Shown here piece by piece: positions 20,436-30,639 of a stretch of DNA of 64,000 bases. Every line of letters starts with the position of its first letter. Position 1 is the first letter of the stretch. Position numbers and translations under genes: made by a program. This DNA is from Gossypium raimondii. Taxonomy: Eukaryota > Streptophyta > Magnoliopsida > Malvales > Malvaceae. Under the pieces are notes generated by a model that was not told where the DNA came from, searched no databases, and worked only from the letters and a program-made list of their open reading frames with translations. The stretch covers positions 47,215,733 to 47,279,732 of the forward strand of contig NC_068571.1 of assembly GCF_025698545.1 (NCBI RefSeq), in the 5' to 3' direction.

Positions 20436-23400
20436 TGTAACGTCCCTTACCCGTATCCGACACTGGAATAGGGTACGAGGCATTACTAGAACACATACAC
20501 TTATAAACGTATTGAATCGAGTTATAAAATTTCATCCAAATTAAAATTTTCAAATTATTAACATGCTTTTATAATTCTTCACGATATAAATAATGCAACA
20601 TTTCCTGCCAACCACAATCTCAAATAATGAATTTAGTCAATCGAGCTCAATGTCAACTTATTTTCCAACATTTAACTTCAATTGCACTACAAATACTTGT
20701 CAAATTAAGGATCGTCTTACGGATTTGAGTATACCGTTTGCCCAGTGCCAAGATTTGCTTGAATCTTTTTTTTTTACAATACTAATACTCAGTATGGTTT
20801 TCTTTACTGAAGTACCATACCTACTTTTTCAGCACTCAGTATGGTTTTCTTTATTGAAATACTATACCTACTTTTTACAACTCAGTATGGTTTTCTTTAT
20901 TGAAATACCATACCTACTTTTCACAAGTCGGTATGGTTTTCTTTATTGAAATACCATACCTACTTTTCACAACTCGGTATGGTTTTCTTTATTGAAATAC
21001 CATACCTACTTTTCACACTTTGCCATGGGTCCACCATGAACTTATCCGTCAATTCATCACCGGTTACCGAACGTATGTACTCAATCCTGCGCATCCCTTA
21101 ATTTGAACTAACAATCTCATCTTATTCTCATTTTTTACCATAATCACAATTTAACAACAATATACGAATTGATACATTATATCATTCCCACATTAACAAT
21201 TAATCATAAAAGTTTAGCCATATGAACTTACTATTTCATTACCTTTCCACACCCGTTTCCTATGCATATCACACAAGACATAAACATGTCATTCAACCAT
21301 AGTCGCAAACTAGTGTATTGAAACATAATTCTTTTTGGAAATAATCACATAATAAACCATTTCACTAGTGATTTCATAATTTAAACCTTACTACCCCTTT
21401 CATGATCACAAGCATATTTCCATTTAGGCACTTACTATTTCAATGCATAACTTTTACGATTAGCATGGCATAATCCAGCCACAACTTAGCCAAAACCTAA
21501 GCATGTATACCAAATATCTTAGCCAAATAAACATATAGCATAAGCATTATAAGCATGGATGAGCACAACATTTATTCATGTATCGGGCTTACCAACATGT
21601 TTTAATTCATAAACCGTTCATGACATTATTTCATGCCAAATCATATACCGAATATACCATCCACACATACTATGAAACTTTATTTTCATACATGAGCTTA
21701 AACCATGGCCAATAACGCACAAATATAAGCATCATTTCTATTTCATCGTTTATCAATTATAATCAAGCATATGACCAATTATTCACAAATCATTCATATA
21801 TTTCCCAATTTTTCCTCCACCTCCTCTCCATTCCTCATCCTTATTGTATATAACACATTTAAACAACATTATTCATACTTTCACAATTTTCTTGTATGTA
21901 AAATTCAAGCTGTCCTTCTGAGTCAGAGTCACTAAATTATTTTTATCTGGAGATACAGGTCTCCAAATTAAGATCCGTAAATTTTCCCCGAAACTAGATT
22001 CACATATCTTCTTACCATAAAAATTTCATAATTTTTTGTTTAGCCAAATGGTACAGATTTATTCTTTAAATTTTCCCCTGTTTCACTGCTGGATAGTTCT
22101 GACCTCTCTTCACTAAAAATTAATTATCTCATTGTACAAAATTTGGATGATGTTTCTGTTTGTTTTCTTTGAAAATAAACTCATTAAGTATTCTAAGCAT
22201 ATAAATTATAACTCATAATTATTTCTGTACAATTTTTAACTATTTTCTAAAGTCAGAATAGGGGAACCCGAAATCATTCTGACATTGTCTCACAAAATTT
22301 AATATATCTCATGATTTACAATTCCATTGCTTACACCATTTCTTCTATGAGAAACTAGACTCAATAAGCTTTAATTTCGTATTTTATTCACCCTCTAATT
22401 CAATTCACACAATTTTTGGTGATTTTTCAAAGTTACACTACTGCTGCAGTCCAAACTGCTTTAGTGCAAAATGTTGATTTCCATTTTGCCCCAAATTTCA
22501 CAGTTTATGCAATTCGGTCCTTTCTCAATTAACCCCTAAATTAATCTAATTTTCTCAATTAATACTTTACCTAGACATTATAAGTTGTTACACAACTATT
22601 GAAATTCAGAATTTCCACATATAACTCTATCTTCAAACTCTTTTACTATTAGATCCCAAACATTCACTTTCTATTCAATTCTTTCAATAAAATCAGCATA
22701 TGAACAATTTAAAGCTCTAATTCCATGCTAAATCATCATATACTTCCAGCACATATTCATAGCAACTTTCAACTTCTTTCATAGAATCAAAAACTAATGA
22801 ATTCAACAAGTGGGCCTAGTTGTAAAAGTCACAAAAACACAAAATTTTCAAGAAATAATCAAGAATTGAACTTACCTGCAGTAAAAATAGGAAGAACCAG
22901 CTTAAGGAAACCCTTCTATGGTGTTTTTGCTGATGAGAATGCAGAAAAATAAAGAGAAATCTAGATAATTCCACTTTGGTCCTAACTTTATTAAGTAAAT
23001 TTTGCAATATTCCAATTTTGCCCTTAATTCTCCTGACTTTGTTGCTGATTTCATACCCTTGCCGTCCAGCCCAAATAGACTTTGGGTCTATTTTCCTTTT
23101 AATCCCTCCTCCTTTTATCATTTAAGCTATTTAATCATTTTCCAAAATTTTACATTTGTTACAATTTAGTCCTTTTTGTTCAATTAATTACCAGAACTCT
23201 AAAATTTCTTAACGAAACTTTAATACTAACTTTTTAACACTCCATAAATATTTATAAAAATATTTATGGCTCGGTTTAAAATCTCTAAGGTCTCGATACC
23301 TCATTTTCGATTCTAATTATTTTAATATTTATTTCTAGTACACTATTCACTATTTCAAAATTTTTCCTAACTTCACATTTAACTTATACTCACTAAATTA

Positions 23401-23546
23401 ATAATATTTTCTACCAATTTGTCGAATTTAGTGATCTCGAATCACCGTTCATACACCTCTAAAAATTCAGGCCATTACATTTTTCCTCATCGAATTTGTG
23501 GTCCCAAAACCACTGTTTCGACTAAACCCAAAATCGGGCTGTTACA
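20436..23546 (-). mobile_element. Complete solo LTR (Gypsy-type), 3111 bp, with 5-bp target duplication
   Basis: On the minus strand it starts TGTAACAGCCCGATTTTGGG and ends GTAAGGGACGTTACA, so both termini are TGTAAC/GTTACA. The host repeats AAGAG directly on both sides (20431-20435 and 23547-23551). There is no primer-binding site, polypurine tract or internal coding region, so this is a single LTR left by recombination between the two ends of a full element. The length fits very long Gypsy LTRs. The short open frame at 22816-23121 lies inside it and shows no domain. Confidence 0.9.
20788..21018. repeat. Minisatellite of five 46-bp units inside the solo LTR
   Basis: The unit begins CTCAGTATGGTTTTCTTTAT and continues TGAAATACCATACCTACTTTTCACAA. 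It is repeated five times with few changes, and the fourth unit begins GTCGG. Each unit contains GTATGG and its complement CCATAC about 19 bp apart, so it can form a small hairpin. Confidence 0.92.
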
Positions 23547-23551
23547 AAGAG

Positions 23552-24010
23552 CATCTGCCAGTACTTGTTAATCCATCACCTTCTTAAGCCTGAAATCTCT
23601 CACATTGGCTCCAACATTGTTCTTAGTTGACAACCCACCACTTTTGTAACAATTCAATTTTCAACGATGTCGAAAAACTTGATTTTAAGGTCAAATTTAC
23701 TAAATCGAGTTCTCTAAAAATTAGGATCAAATAATTATGTTTTGAATATAGAATTGTGGGGGAAAATTATTAAGTAGAACTTATTTGATTAAATTATTAT
23801 ATATAGTACAGTGACTAAATTACAAGACGAGAGATATAAGGAGTTTTGATTTAGACTTTGAGCAAGTCCTTATTAAGCAATTAGACATAGTCATAAATAT
23901 AATTTAGCCATAGATTAAATGTTGATAGTGGATGAGGTTAATGACTTCTAGTGACTTCCACTAGGTTTTGTAAGAATGAATCATAGCTTTTAGATTTATA
24001 TATTTGATTT
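23552..24010. other. Intergenic between two LTR elements
   Basis: About 460 bp, presumably the continuation of the sequence split by the solo LTR. No motif could be named. Confidence 0.4.
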
Positions 24011-25948
24011 TATTGGGGATCAAATAGTATAAACAACAAAATAAAAAAGGTGGAGAAGAATGAACACAAATTTTTTACATGGAAAACCTTCAAAGAGGGA
24101 AAAACATGGGTAAAGGAGGCATCGACTTATCATTAAATGAGTAAACAAAATGATAGTACAACATGAAAAAAATAAACCTAAATGTACTAAACTTACATTA
24201 CCTACAATCTTGAAAATAAAACATTAACTCAAGAACAAAATTCTCTCCATAGTTACCACTAAAACTCTCACCAAAACTTCATACGCGACTACATCTTGTC
24301 GACCTCAAAGAAAAACAATTTTCTAATTGGCCTTACAAAACAAGGATACAATGACCCATTTAAATAGACTAAGATTACAGTTCTAATCATACTAAAATAT
24401 CCCTGGAATAATTAGGGTCTGACTGGGAGAAGAAGTTCTACTTGAAGTCTAAAATGCGGCTGCCAAATAGGAAAACACATCGTGATGTTGTTTTCGCCTC
24501 ATTGTGACGTCTCAAGTCGCGTTGTCACGACGTCGTGATCCTCCTCATAGTGACGTCGTCATCTATTTATCCGAAAATATAAGGCACACCCTATAAATCT
24601 CTACATTGACTCGTATTTATCATGCCTCTTTTTCCATGCCCCGTCACGGGCCAAACTTGAATTTTGTAAAATGTCAACCAAGTCTAAACTGTGCTCGAAC
24701 TTGGAAACTGAAAGACTCCTAGTCTTTAAATCAAAGTTGTATAATGCAACAATGACCAATAATACCCAAACAAGAGAGAAAGCATTAACTCTCTCCACCT
24801 TGACTATAACCCTCTACGACCAACCTTGCCTTAAATACTCTACGAACTATTTAAGTCCTTAAAGATAAAAAAAAGGGATGAGATTCTTCTCTAAATTAGA
24901 AGCATGCCTAATAGAGGTGTTCATGGGCCGGGCCGGGTTTCGGCCGGGCCCATAAAAAATTTTGGCTCGCATACTAGGCCCGGGCCTAGCCTAGCCCAAA
25001 ATATGGGCCTGAAATTTTGTCCAGCCCTACCGAGAAAAATTCTTAGGCAGGGCCGGCCGACCCGTTTTTAAACAGGCCTCATTTTTGCCCAAACTCATAT
25101 TTGGGCCTATATTTTACCCGAACCTCCCATATTTCTAGGAAGTAGTCGGTAGGCCGCCCGGCCCATGAACACCTCTAATGCCTAACATTTGACACGACTC
25201 CACCTTCAAACAGATTATGTGGAGAACAACAAATCATCACCCTTGTCTTCAGCCACATTAGCTACCTTCATAATTATCCGAAACTATTAGAAATTGAAAT
25301 TTGTGGTTCGTTGAACTTCTCGATATCCAAAAACATTGTTGTGCCACCAAACCAGCCAATCTGCGGAAGCTGAACCGTAGCTCTAATACCAAATTGTTGA
25401 GAATTGACCTGTATAAACAACGAAATAGAAAATATAGAGAAGAGCGAACACAAATATTTTACGTGGAAAACCCTAAAAGAAGGAAAAACTACTGGAAAAG
25501 GAGGCATCGATTTATTATTAAATGAGTAAACAAAACGAGAGTATAATGTGGAGAAAATAAACCTAAATGTACTAAACGTACGTTACCCAAAACCTCAAAA
25601 ACAAAACTCTAACTTGGAAACAAATTTCTCTCCATAGTTACCATTAAAACTTCAAATGTGATTACATTTTGTTGCCCTCAAAGAAAAGTCCTTTTCTGAT
25701 TCGCCTCACAAAATAAGAATACAATGACCCCTTTAAATAGGCTAAGATTAGAGTTCTAATCATACTGAAATATCTCTGGAATAATCAGAGTCTAACTAGG
25801 AGAAGAAGTCCTGCTTGAAGTTTAAAACGCGTCTGCCAAATGAGAGAACACGTCGTGATGTCCCGAGTTGCATTGTCGCAACGTCGTGATCCTCCTCATT
25901 GCGATGGCATCATCTGTTTCTCCAAAAATACGAGGCACACCTATAAAT
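24011..25948 (-). mobile_element. Short non-autonomous LTR retrotransposon, minus strand
   Basis: Two direct repeats, about 24011-24599 and 25395-25948, share most of their sequence in the same order: GTATAAACAAC, GTAAAGGAGGCATCGA, TCTCTCCATAGTTACCA, AATCATACT(A/G)AAATATC and AGGCACACC. On the minus strand, the inner edge of the right-hand LTR (CTCAACA) is followed after 3 nt by TGGTATTAGAGC (25391-25380). That is a primer-binding site close to the 3' end of initiator Met-tRNA, the standard PBS of many plant Copia elements. The internal region is only about 800 bp, 266 bp of it a nested MITE, and has no gag or pol frame. It is therefore either a deleted or a naturally non-coding element. The outer ends are worn and a target duplication was not found. 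Confidence 0.7.
24912..25177. mobile_element. hAT-type MITE, 266 bp, with perfect 8-bp target duplication
   Basis: The ends TAGAGGTGTTCATGGGCC and GGCCCATGAACACCTCTA are exact inverted complements over about 18 bp. The host sequence ATGCCTAA is repeated directly at 24904-24911 and 25178-25185. An 8-bp duplication and TAGAGGTG-type ends are known for the hAT superfamily. The interior is unusually GC-rich for the region (GGCCGGGCC, GGCCCGGGCC). It lies nested in the internal part of the LTR element, so it inserted later than that element. Confidence 0.92.
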
Positions 25949-26685
25949 TTAATTTAATAAATATTTAATATGGTAAAGTATGGTTAGTGAGTGAAAAAAA
26001 CAAAGATTCAGCTTTTTATTTTTTTCTCCACCATTTATACTTTGAGAAAGAAAAGAAAATTTCCTTGGTTCATTCACAATAGCCGTAAGCCATACAAGCA
26101 AATTTGGTGAGCTTTTCTTTTGAAATTTTGCTAAATTTGGTAACGGATCGTCTTTCCTTAACCATTTGATTGGACTCTTTGTTAGGCCACTCACTATTAA
26201 CGGGTGCGATCTCTTTAAGAGGAGACTATTCGGGAACCATGAGTTACCTATAAATACCCCAAAACACAACATAAAGGGAGACTCTCCTTCTCTCCCAGCA
26301 AATCCTAAGGGGCTAAGTCCTCTCTATTCTTAGTTTTTTCAACTCTCGACCTCGTTGTGGGTGAATCGGCCTTCTTCTATACGACCCTTTCTCCACTCTC
26401 ATTGAAACTCTGTATCAATAGATATTAATGTGTTTTGGTGTATCATTTTGAATTTATTAATATTTTAAAATATTTTTGTACTTATATATTTATTGTCCAA
26501 TTTCTATATTTTATGAAATATATTAAGTAAATATATTTCAATTAAATAAATTTTAAAATATTAATAAGTTAAATAATTTAATTTTATAATTATATTTTAT
26601 TTTAAATATAATTCTGGAAAATAAAAATGTCAAGACAAACGTATTATTTGTTTATGTTGTTATCATATATAACCTCTAACTAACG
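25949..26685. other. Intergenic, no gene recognised
   Basis: The stretch 25949-26410 is of mixed composition with an open minus-strand frame (25949-26272) that shows no domain. 26410-26640 is almost pure AT. Nothing here is supported as a gene. Confidence 0.35.
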
Positions 26686-27100
26686 TGATAAAAGTATTAG
26701 GAAGGTCTTTGTATTAGGATTTGAATTGTATTTTGATTCTCCTACTTAAAAAATTAGTAAATTAGTCTCTATACATTTGATCAAAGAGCAAGTTGGTACT
26801 TCTATCAATCCCCCCAATTTTTACTGTTTAAAATTAGTCTTTGTAGGTCTTTCTATGTCAGCCTGAGTTATACGTGGCACGCTGCTATCAAATTATTCTA
26901 TCAACTACATCAGTTTTTAACAATATAAATGGATAAAATATTTAATAGAAAAGATCAATTTGCTTCTTCTTTTTTTATCAACATATAGGGACTAATTTAT
27001 TCATTTTTTAGTAAAATGAGCAAAATGCAATATAACTCTCAATACAGAAATAAAATACAATCTATCACTTAATACAAAAACCTTCAAAAATACCTTTACA
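26686..27100 (+). mobile_element. Foldback MITE, family I copy E (diverged)
   Basis: Starts GATAAAAGTATTAGGAAGG and ends CCTTCAAAAATACCTTTAC. It holds the family I words TCAAAGAGCAAGTTGGTA, CACGCTGC and CAGTTTTTAACAATA. Both arms carry many substitutions and an insertion, so it is an old copy. Confidence 0.7.
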
Positions 27101-27892
27101 AATTTAGTAGTGTTGACTTAGGTTGCCAATATGGACTATGTTGCTACTCACCTCATATCCATAGACACTTCTCATATAAACCATACATATTATATCCATT
27201 CACGTTAGTGTAAACCTATAATTAATTTACACATTTTTTCCTACCATTAATATTTTATCATTAAATTTATAAATATAATTGTATTCGTAATTTAAAATTT
27301 AAAATTGATAAGATGTTGAACTATTATAATAAAAATATAAATTTTATAAGTATAATAAAAATATAATTATATTAATAAATTCTAATTATCGAGTTCCTGA
27401 AATTTTAATTATATGAGGAGTTTTGAAAGTATATAAATTAAATATAATTTAAGACTAATATAATTGAAATCCTCTTATATATATTGATGAATTAGGTAGA
27501 CTACATGAATAGTTATCTATTTACGAAAATATTTTATTTTTATCACTCAATTTTAATTTTTTAATTTTCTAGATAAGTAAAAAATGTTTAATCACTAAAG
27601 TTTTTAAATTTGAATTTTTGGTTTGTGATATTCAATTGTTAACAAAAGATTGATTTCATTTTTTATTGGTACAATAATAAATTTAACTCTTCACATTTTA
27701 TCAATTTGATCATAATTCTAATAAATTCAACATATTTACACATCATCAATTAAGTATTGATTCTAAAAACATACGAAACTTCAAAATAATAATATTAAAA
27801 TATATTTTAAAAATCTAAAATTATATAAAATACATAAGAAATATAAAATATTTATTTATATTTTAATACAACCTTTATCTAACAAAAAATAA
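27101..27892. other. AT-rich intergenic, nothing recognised
   Basis: Around 80 percent AT by eye, with no open frames of interest and no repeat boundary found. Confidence 0.4.
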
Positions 27893-28310
27893 GGACAAAC
27901 TACACCCAATGTCAGTAAACTATTAATAAATTTATGTTTTAATCGCTTAACTTTAAAAAATTACAAAATGGTTCTTAAACTTTTCGAAAGTTTTTATTTA
28001 ACTCAATAGGCTGTTGAGTTTTTTTTTTTTTAAGTCTAGCTAACAAGCTCCAAGTGACGATTCAACGATTGGTGCAGTGGATCAATACCAATCAACAAGT
28101 AGAAAAACATACTTTAGGTCCAGGTCGATCTAATGGTCAATGTCAAATATCGAAGAATAAAGCTATTTGGATTTTAATTTGCAGATTTATGACATTAAAA
28201 GTTGAACTGTTAGAAGAGAGGGGGGAAAACCTTTCGATTGGTACAAAGGATGCAAAGAGAGAAAAAAATGCAACAATAATTTTAATAGTCCAATAATTTG
28301 AATGAAAATG
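27893..28310 (+). mobile_element. Foldback MITE, family II copy b, upstream of the MSRA gene
   Basis: Starts GGACAAACTACACCCAATGTC and CAGTAAACTATTAATAAATTT, then the core GCTCCAAGTGACGATTCAACG and AGTAGAAAAACATACTTTAGG. The right end is poorly preserved (AATAGTCCAATAATTTGAATG). The open stretch at 28054-28296 is part of the element. It ends about 250 bp before the TATA box of the reductase gene. Confidence 0.7.
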
Positions 28311-28564
28311 TTAAGAATAATTTAATGCAAAACATAAACTTAGCATAAATGTAAAACTAAATATCCACAATCAACGTCAGAGATTCATAGCAAGACAGAA
28401 AATAATTGCGTTAAGCTTTTATTATTCACAATAATTTATTTATAGATTTTCATTTTAAGGTTTTCTTTTTCCCCCACAAATCGTTTCAGGTTTAGCGGCC
28501 TTGAATTTGGCTGGAAAAACGTGATAGGTTCATCATCAGAAAAGTCAAACAAAAAAACTCCCTT

Positions 28565-28571
28565 TATAAAT
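28565..28571 (+). promoter_or_regulatory. TATA box of the MSRA gene
   Basis: TATAAAT lies 60 bp upstream of the start codon, leaving a leader of about 30 nt if transcription starts about 30 bp downstream of the box. Confidence 0.6.
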
Positions 28572-28630
28572 ACAAAATGAACGTTACTTTGCTTGCTATA
28601 TTTGCAGAAAAATAGCTTCAAAACTAAAAA

Positions 28631-29294
28631 ATGGCCACTACCGTCGACACCAACAACCCGGCTTTCGACGCGGATGAGGACTGCCCAATTAACCCATCTC
28701 ACGAATTAGCCCAGTTTGGAGCCGGTTGTTTCTGGGGAGTAGAATTAGCGTTTCAACGAGTTGAAGGTGTAATCGAAACAACGGTTGGCTACTCCCAAGG
28801 TCATGTTCATGACCCGAATTACAAACTGGTATGCACTGGTTCAACAAACCACGTCGAGGTGGTTCGGGTCCAATTCGACCCTCAAATCTGTCCTTACGTT
28901 AATCTCCTCTCTCTTTTCTGGTCCCGCCATGATCCCACCACTCTCAATCGTCAGGTATCTCGACTTTGCTTAAAATTCACACTAAGTGTTCGTCTTTTTA
29001 CCTCAATCAATGAGTACTTTTTTTTATAATTTTTTTCAGGGTGGAGACGTGGGAGCACAATATAGATCAGGGATATACTACTATAACGAAAACCAAGCTC
29101 GTCTTGCAAGAGAGTCAATGGAAGCTAAGCAATTAGAGTTAAAAGATAAGAAAATTGTAACTGAGATTCTTCCGGCGAAACGTTTTTATAAGGCGGAAGA
29201 GTACCATCAGCAATATTTGGAAAAAGGTGGAGGTTTAGGGGATAAACAGTCTGCTGAAAAAGGTTGCACTGACCCCATTAGGTGCTATGGCTGA
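28631..29294 (+). CDS. MSRA: Peptide methionine sulfoxide reductase A, two exons
   Basis: The exons 28631-28954 and 29040-29294 join in phase 0 across an 85-bp intron and encode 192 aa. The enzyme reduces the S-form of methionine sulfoxide in proteins, using thioredoxin or a similar donor. The catalytic motif is GAGCFWG with Cys33, followed by [12 protein letters not shown] and TTVGYSQGH. The substrate region includes TNHVEVV and [22 protein letters not shown], where the exon junction falls at Gln-Gly. The C terminus ends CTDPIRCYG, with Cys184 and Cys190 as likely resolving cysteines. Plants have plastid and cytosolic forms; this one has only a short acidic N-terminal extension and no transit peptide, so a cytosolic place is inferred. 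The start codon has good context (AAAAATGGCC). Confidence 0.95.
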
Positions 29295-29327
29295 AGAAAG
29301 CCCTTTTGAATATGTTTTTTTAGTATC

Positions 29328-29965
29328 ATGATGGCACTTAAGCTTCTTGTCTGGTAATAAACAAGTTATCATGTTTTCCTTTTGTTGTGTTCTGAAGACA
29401 TATATATATATCAATGGAGTCTGGGTTTGTTGGTTTCTTTTTAATTTGAAGTGTCATTGTAACAGATAGAACATTGTCAAGTTCCATCCTTTGTGCATGT
29501 TTGTGATATTAAAAGTATGCATCTTTTTTCAGCTTTTATTATGACAGAGCACTTAGCTTCTTGTCCGTTGATAGACAAGTTATCATGTTGCCTTTTGTTG
29601 TGTTATGGAGATTGTTGAGTGCAAGTATTTGCTAGGGAGTGTCTCACTCCCTCAACAACAGAGGGTATTGTTTTCGTGGGGGGTTTTGTTTCCCATTTTC
29701 TGAAGAGAGTCCAAAGGGATTCACGGAATTTAGGAATTGCCTCGACTGGAAGAGATACGATTTGCAAGCTCACGGGAAAGGTGTCAGTGTTATGCAAAAT
29801 GTTCATCCTTAAACTCCATGAACCCTTTTTGGCTCTCCTCAAAATATGGGAGACAACTCCCCACAGGGACAATACCTTCTACTGAGGGAGTGAGCAGATA
29901 CTTGCCCTCAATAGAGATATATATACCAATGGAGTCTTAGGTTTATTGGTTTCTTTATATAACTT
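29328..29965 (+). repeat. Direct duplication of the MSRA 3' flank, second copy split by a MITE
   Basis: The first copy (about 29328-29450) contains GGCACTTAAGCTTCTTGTC, ACAAGTTATCATGTT, CCTTTTGTTGTGTT, TATCAATGGAGTCT and TTGGTTTCTTT. The second copy begins at about 29549 with the same words, is interrupted at 29612 and resumes at 29914 with ATACCAATGGAGTCT. Confidence 0.85.
29613..29913. mobile_element. Foldback element, 301 bp, in the MSRA 3' flank
   Basis: The ends TGTTGAGTGCAAGTATTTGCT and AGCAGATACTTGCCCTCAATA are inverted near-complements. The complementarity continues inward for about 100 bp (AGGGTATTGTT with GGACAATACCTT, and CCCATTTTCTGAAGAGAG with CTCTCCTCAAAATATGGG). GAGAT is repeated directly on both sides (29608-29612 and 29914-29918). 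The neighbouring uninterrupted copy of the same flank, at about 29390-29410, confirms the insertion limits. The 5-bp duplication does not point to one superfamily. Confidence 0.85.
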
Positions 29966-30574
29966 GGCAACAGGTAAAATTTGAAAGTGAATGTTATTGA
30001 ATCATTGATTGTGTTGCAATGCAACCAAATTTGAAATTGTGAACAATGCGGAAATCAGTTGCTTGAATGAAAAGTTTGATGGATACGATGCTTCCATTGC
30101 AATACCACCAAGTCCATCCTTATGTTAGACAAATTCGAACATGCGAATAGGTATGAACTTTTCTTGTACTCACATAAACACTCACTTTAAGTTATGTACA
30201 TACTCATATCTAGCACTCATTCTGAATCCAGGTGCCTATGGCTGCACAATGGGCATCCTCATTAGTTCCAAACACGGTGAGGTAGTTTTGGTCTTATCAC
30301 TTCGGGTTTTTAAAGTTTCAGAAATGTGGTGCTCTATACTATTGACTTTTTTACTATATTCTATTAGTACTTGGATTTGATTGCCCATCACTACAAGCTT
30401 ATAGGACTATAGGAGTAACTTTTTTTACTGTTTTGGGGGCAGCTTTATTGAGGACGTTAATTAACGGCCAAAAACTACCCAAACTGTGGAATCCCATAAA
30501 ACCTGAAATCACGAAGCTTATTGGGCCCACATGTTTAGTTTAATCACACCATTGAAGCATGCTTTGAATCCCTT
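29966..30574. other. Intergenic / promoter of the pectate lyase gene
   Basis: No gene is visible. The open stretch at 30141-30380 has no recognisable motif. The last 150 bp form the proximal promoter of the pectate lyase gene. Confidence 0.4.
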
Positions 30575-30581
30575 TATAAAA
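30575..30581 (+). promoter_or_regulatory. TATA box of the pectate lyase gene
   Basis: TATAAAA lies 59 bp upstream of the start codon, followed by a pyrimidine-rich leader (TTTCTCCTTTC...CTCTCCCTCC). Confidence 0.65.
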
Positions 30582-30639
30582 TCACCCATTTTCTCCTTTC
30601 AAGCTCAACTCTCCCTCCATTTTCATCGCAACCAAAAAA

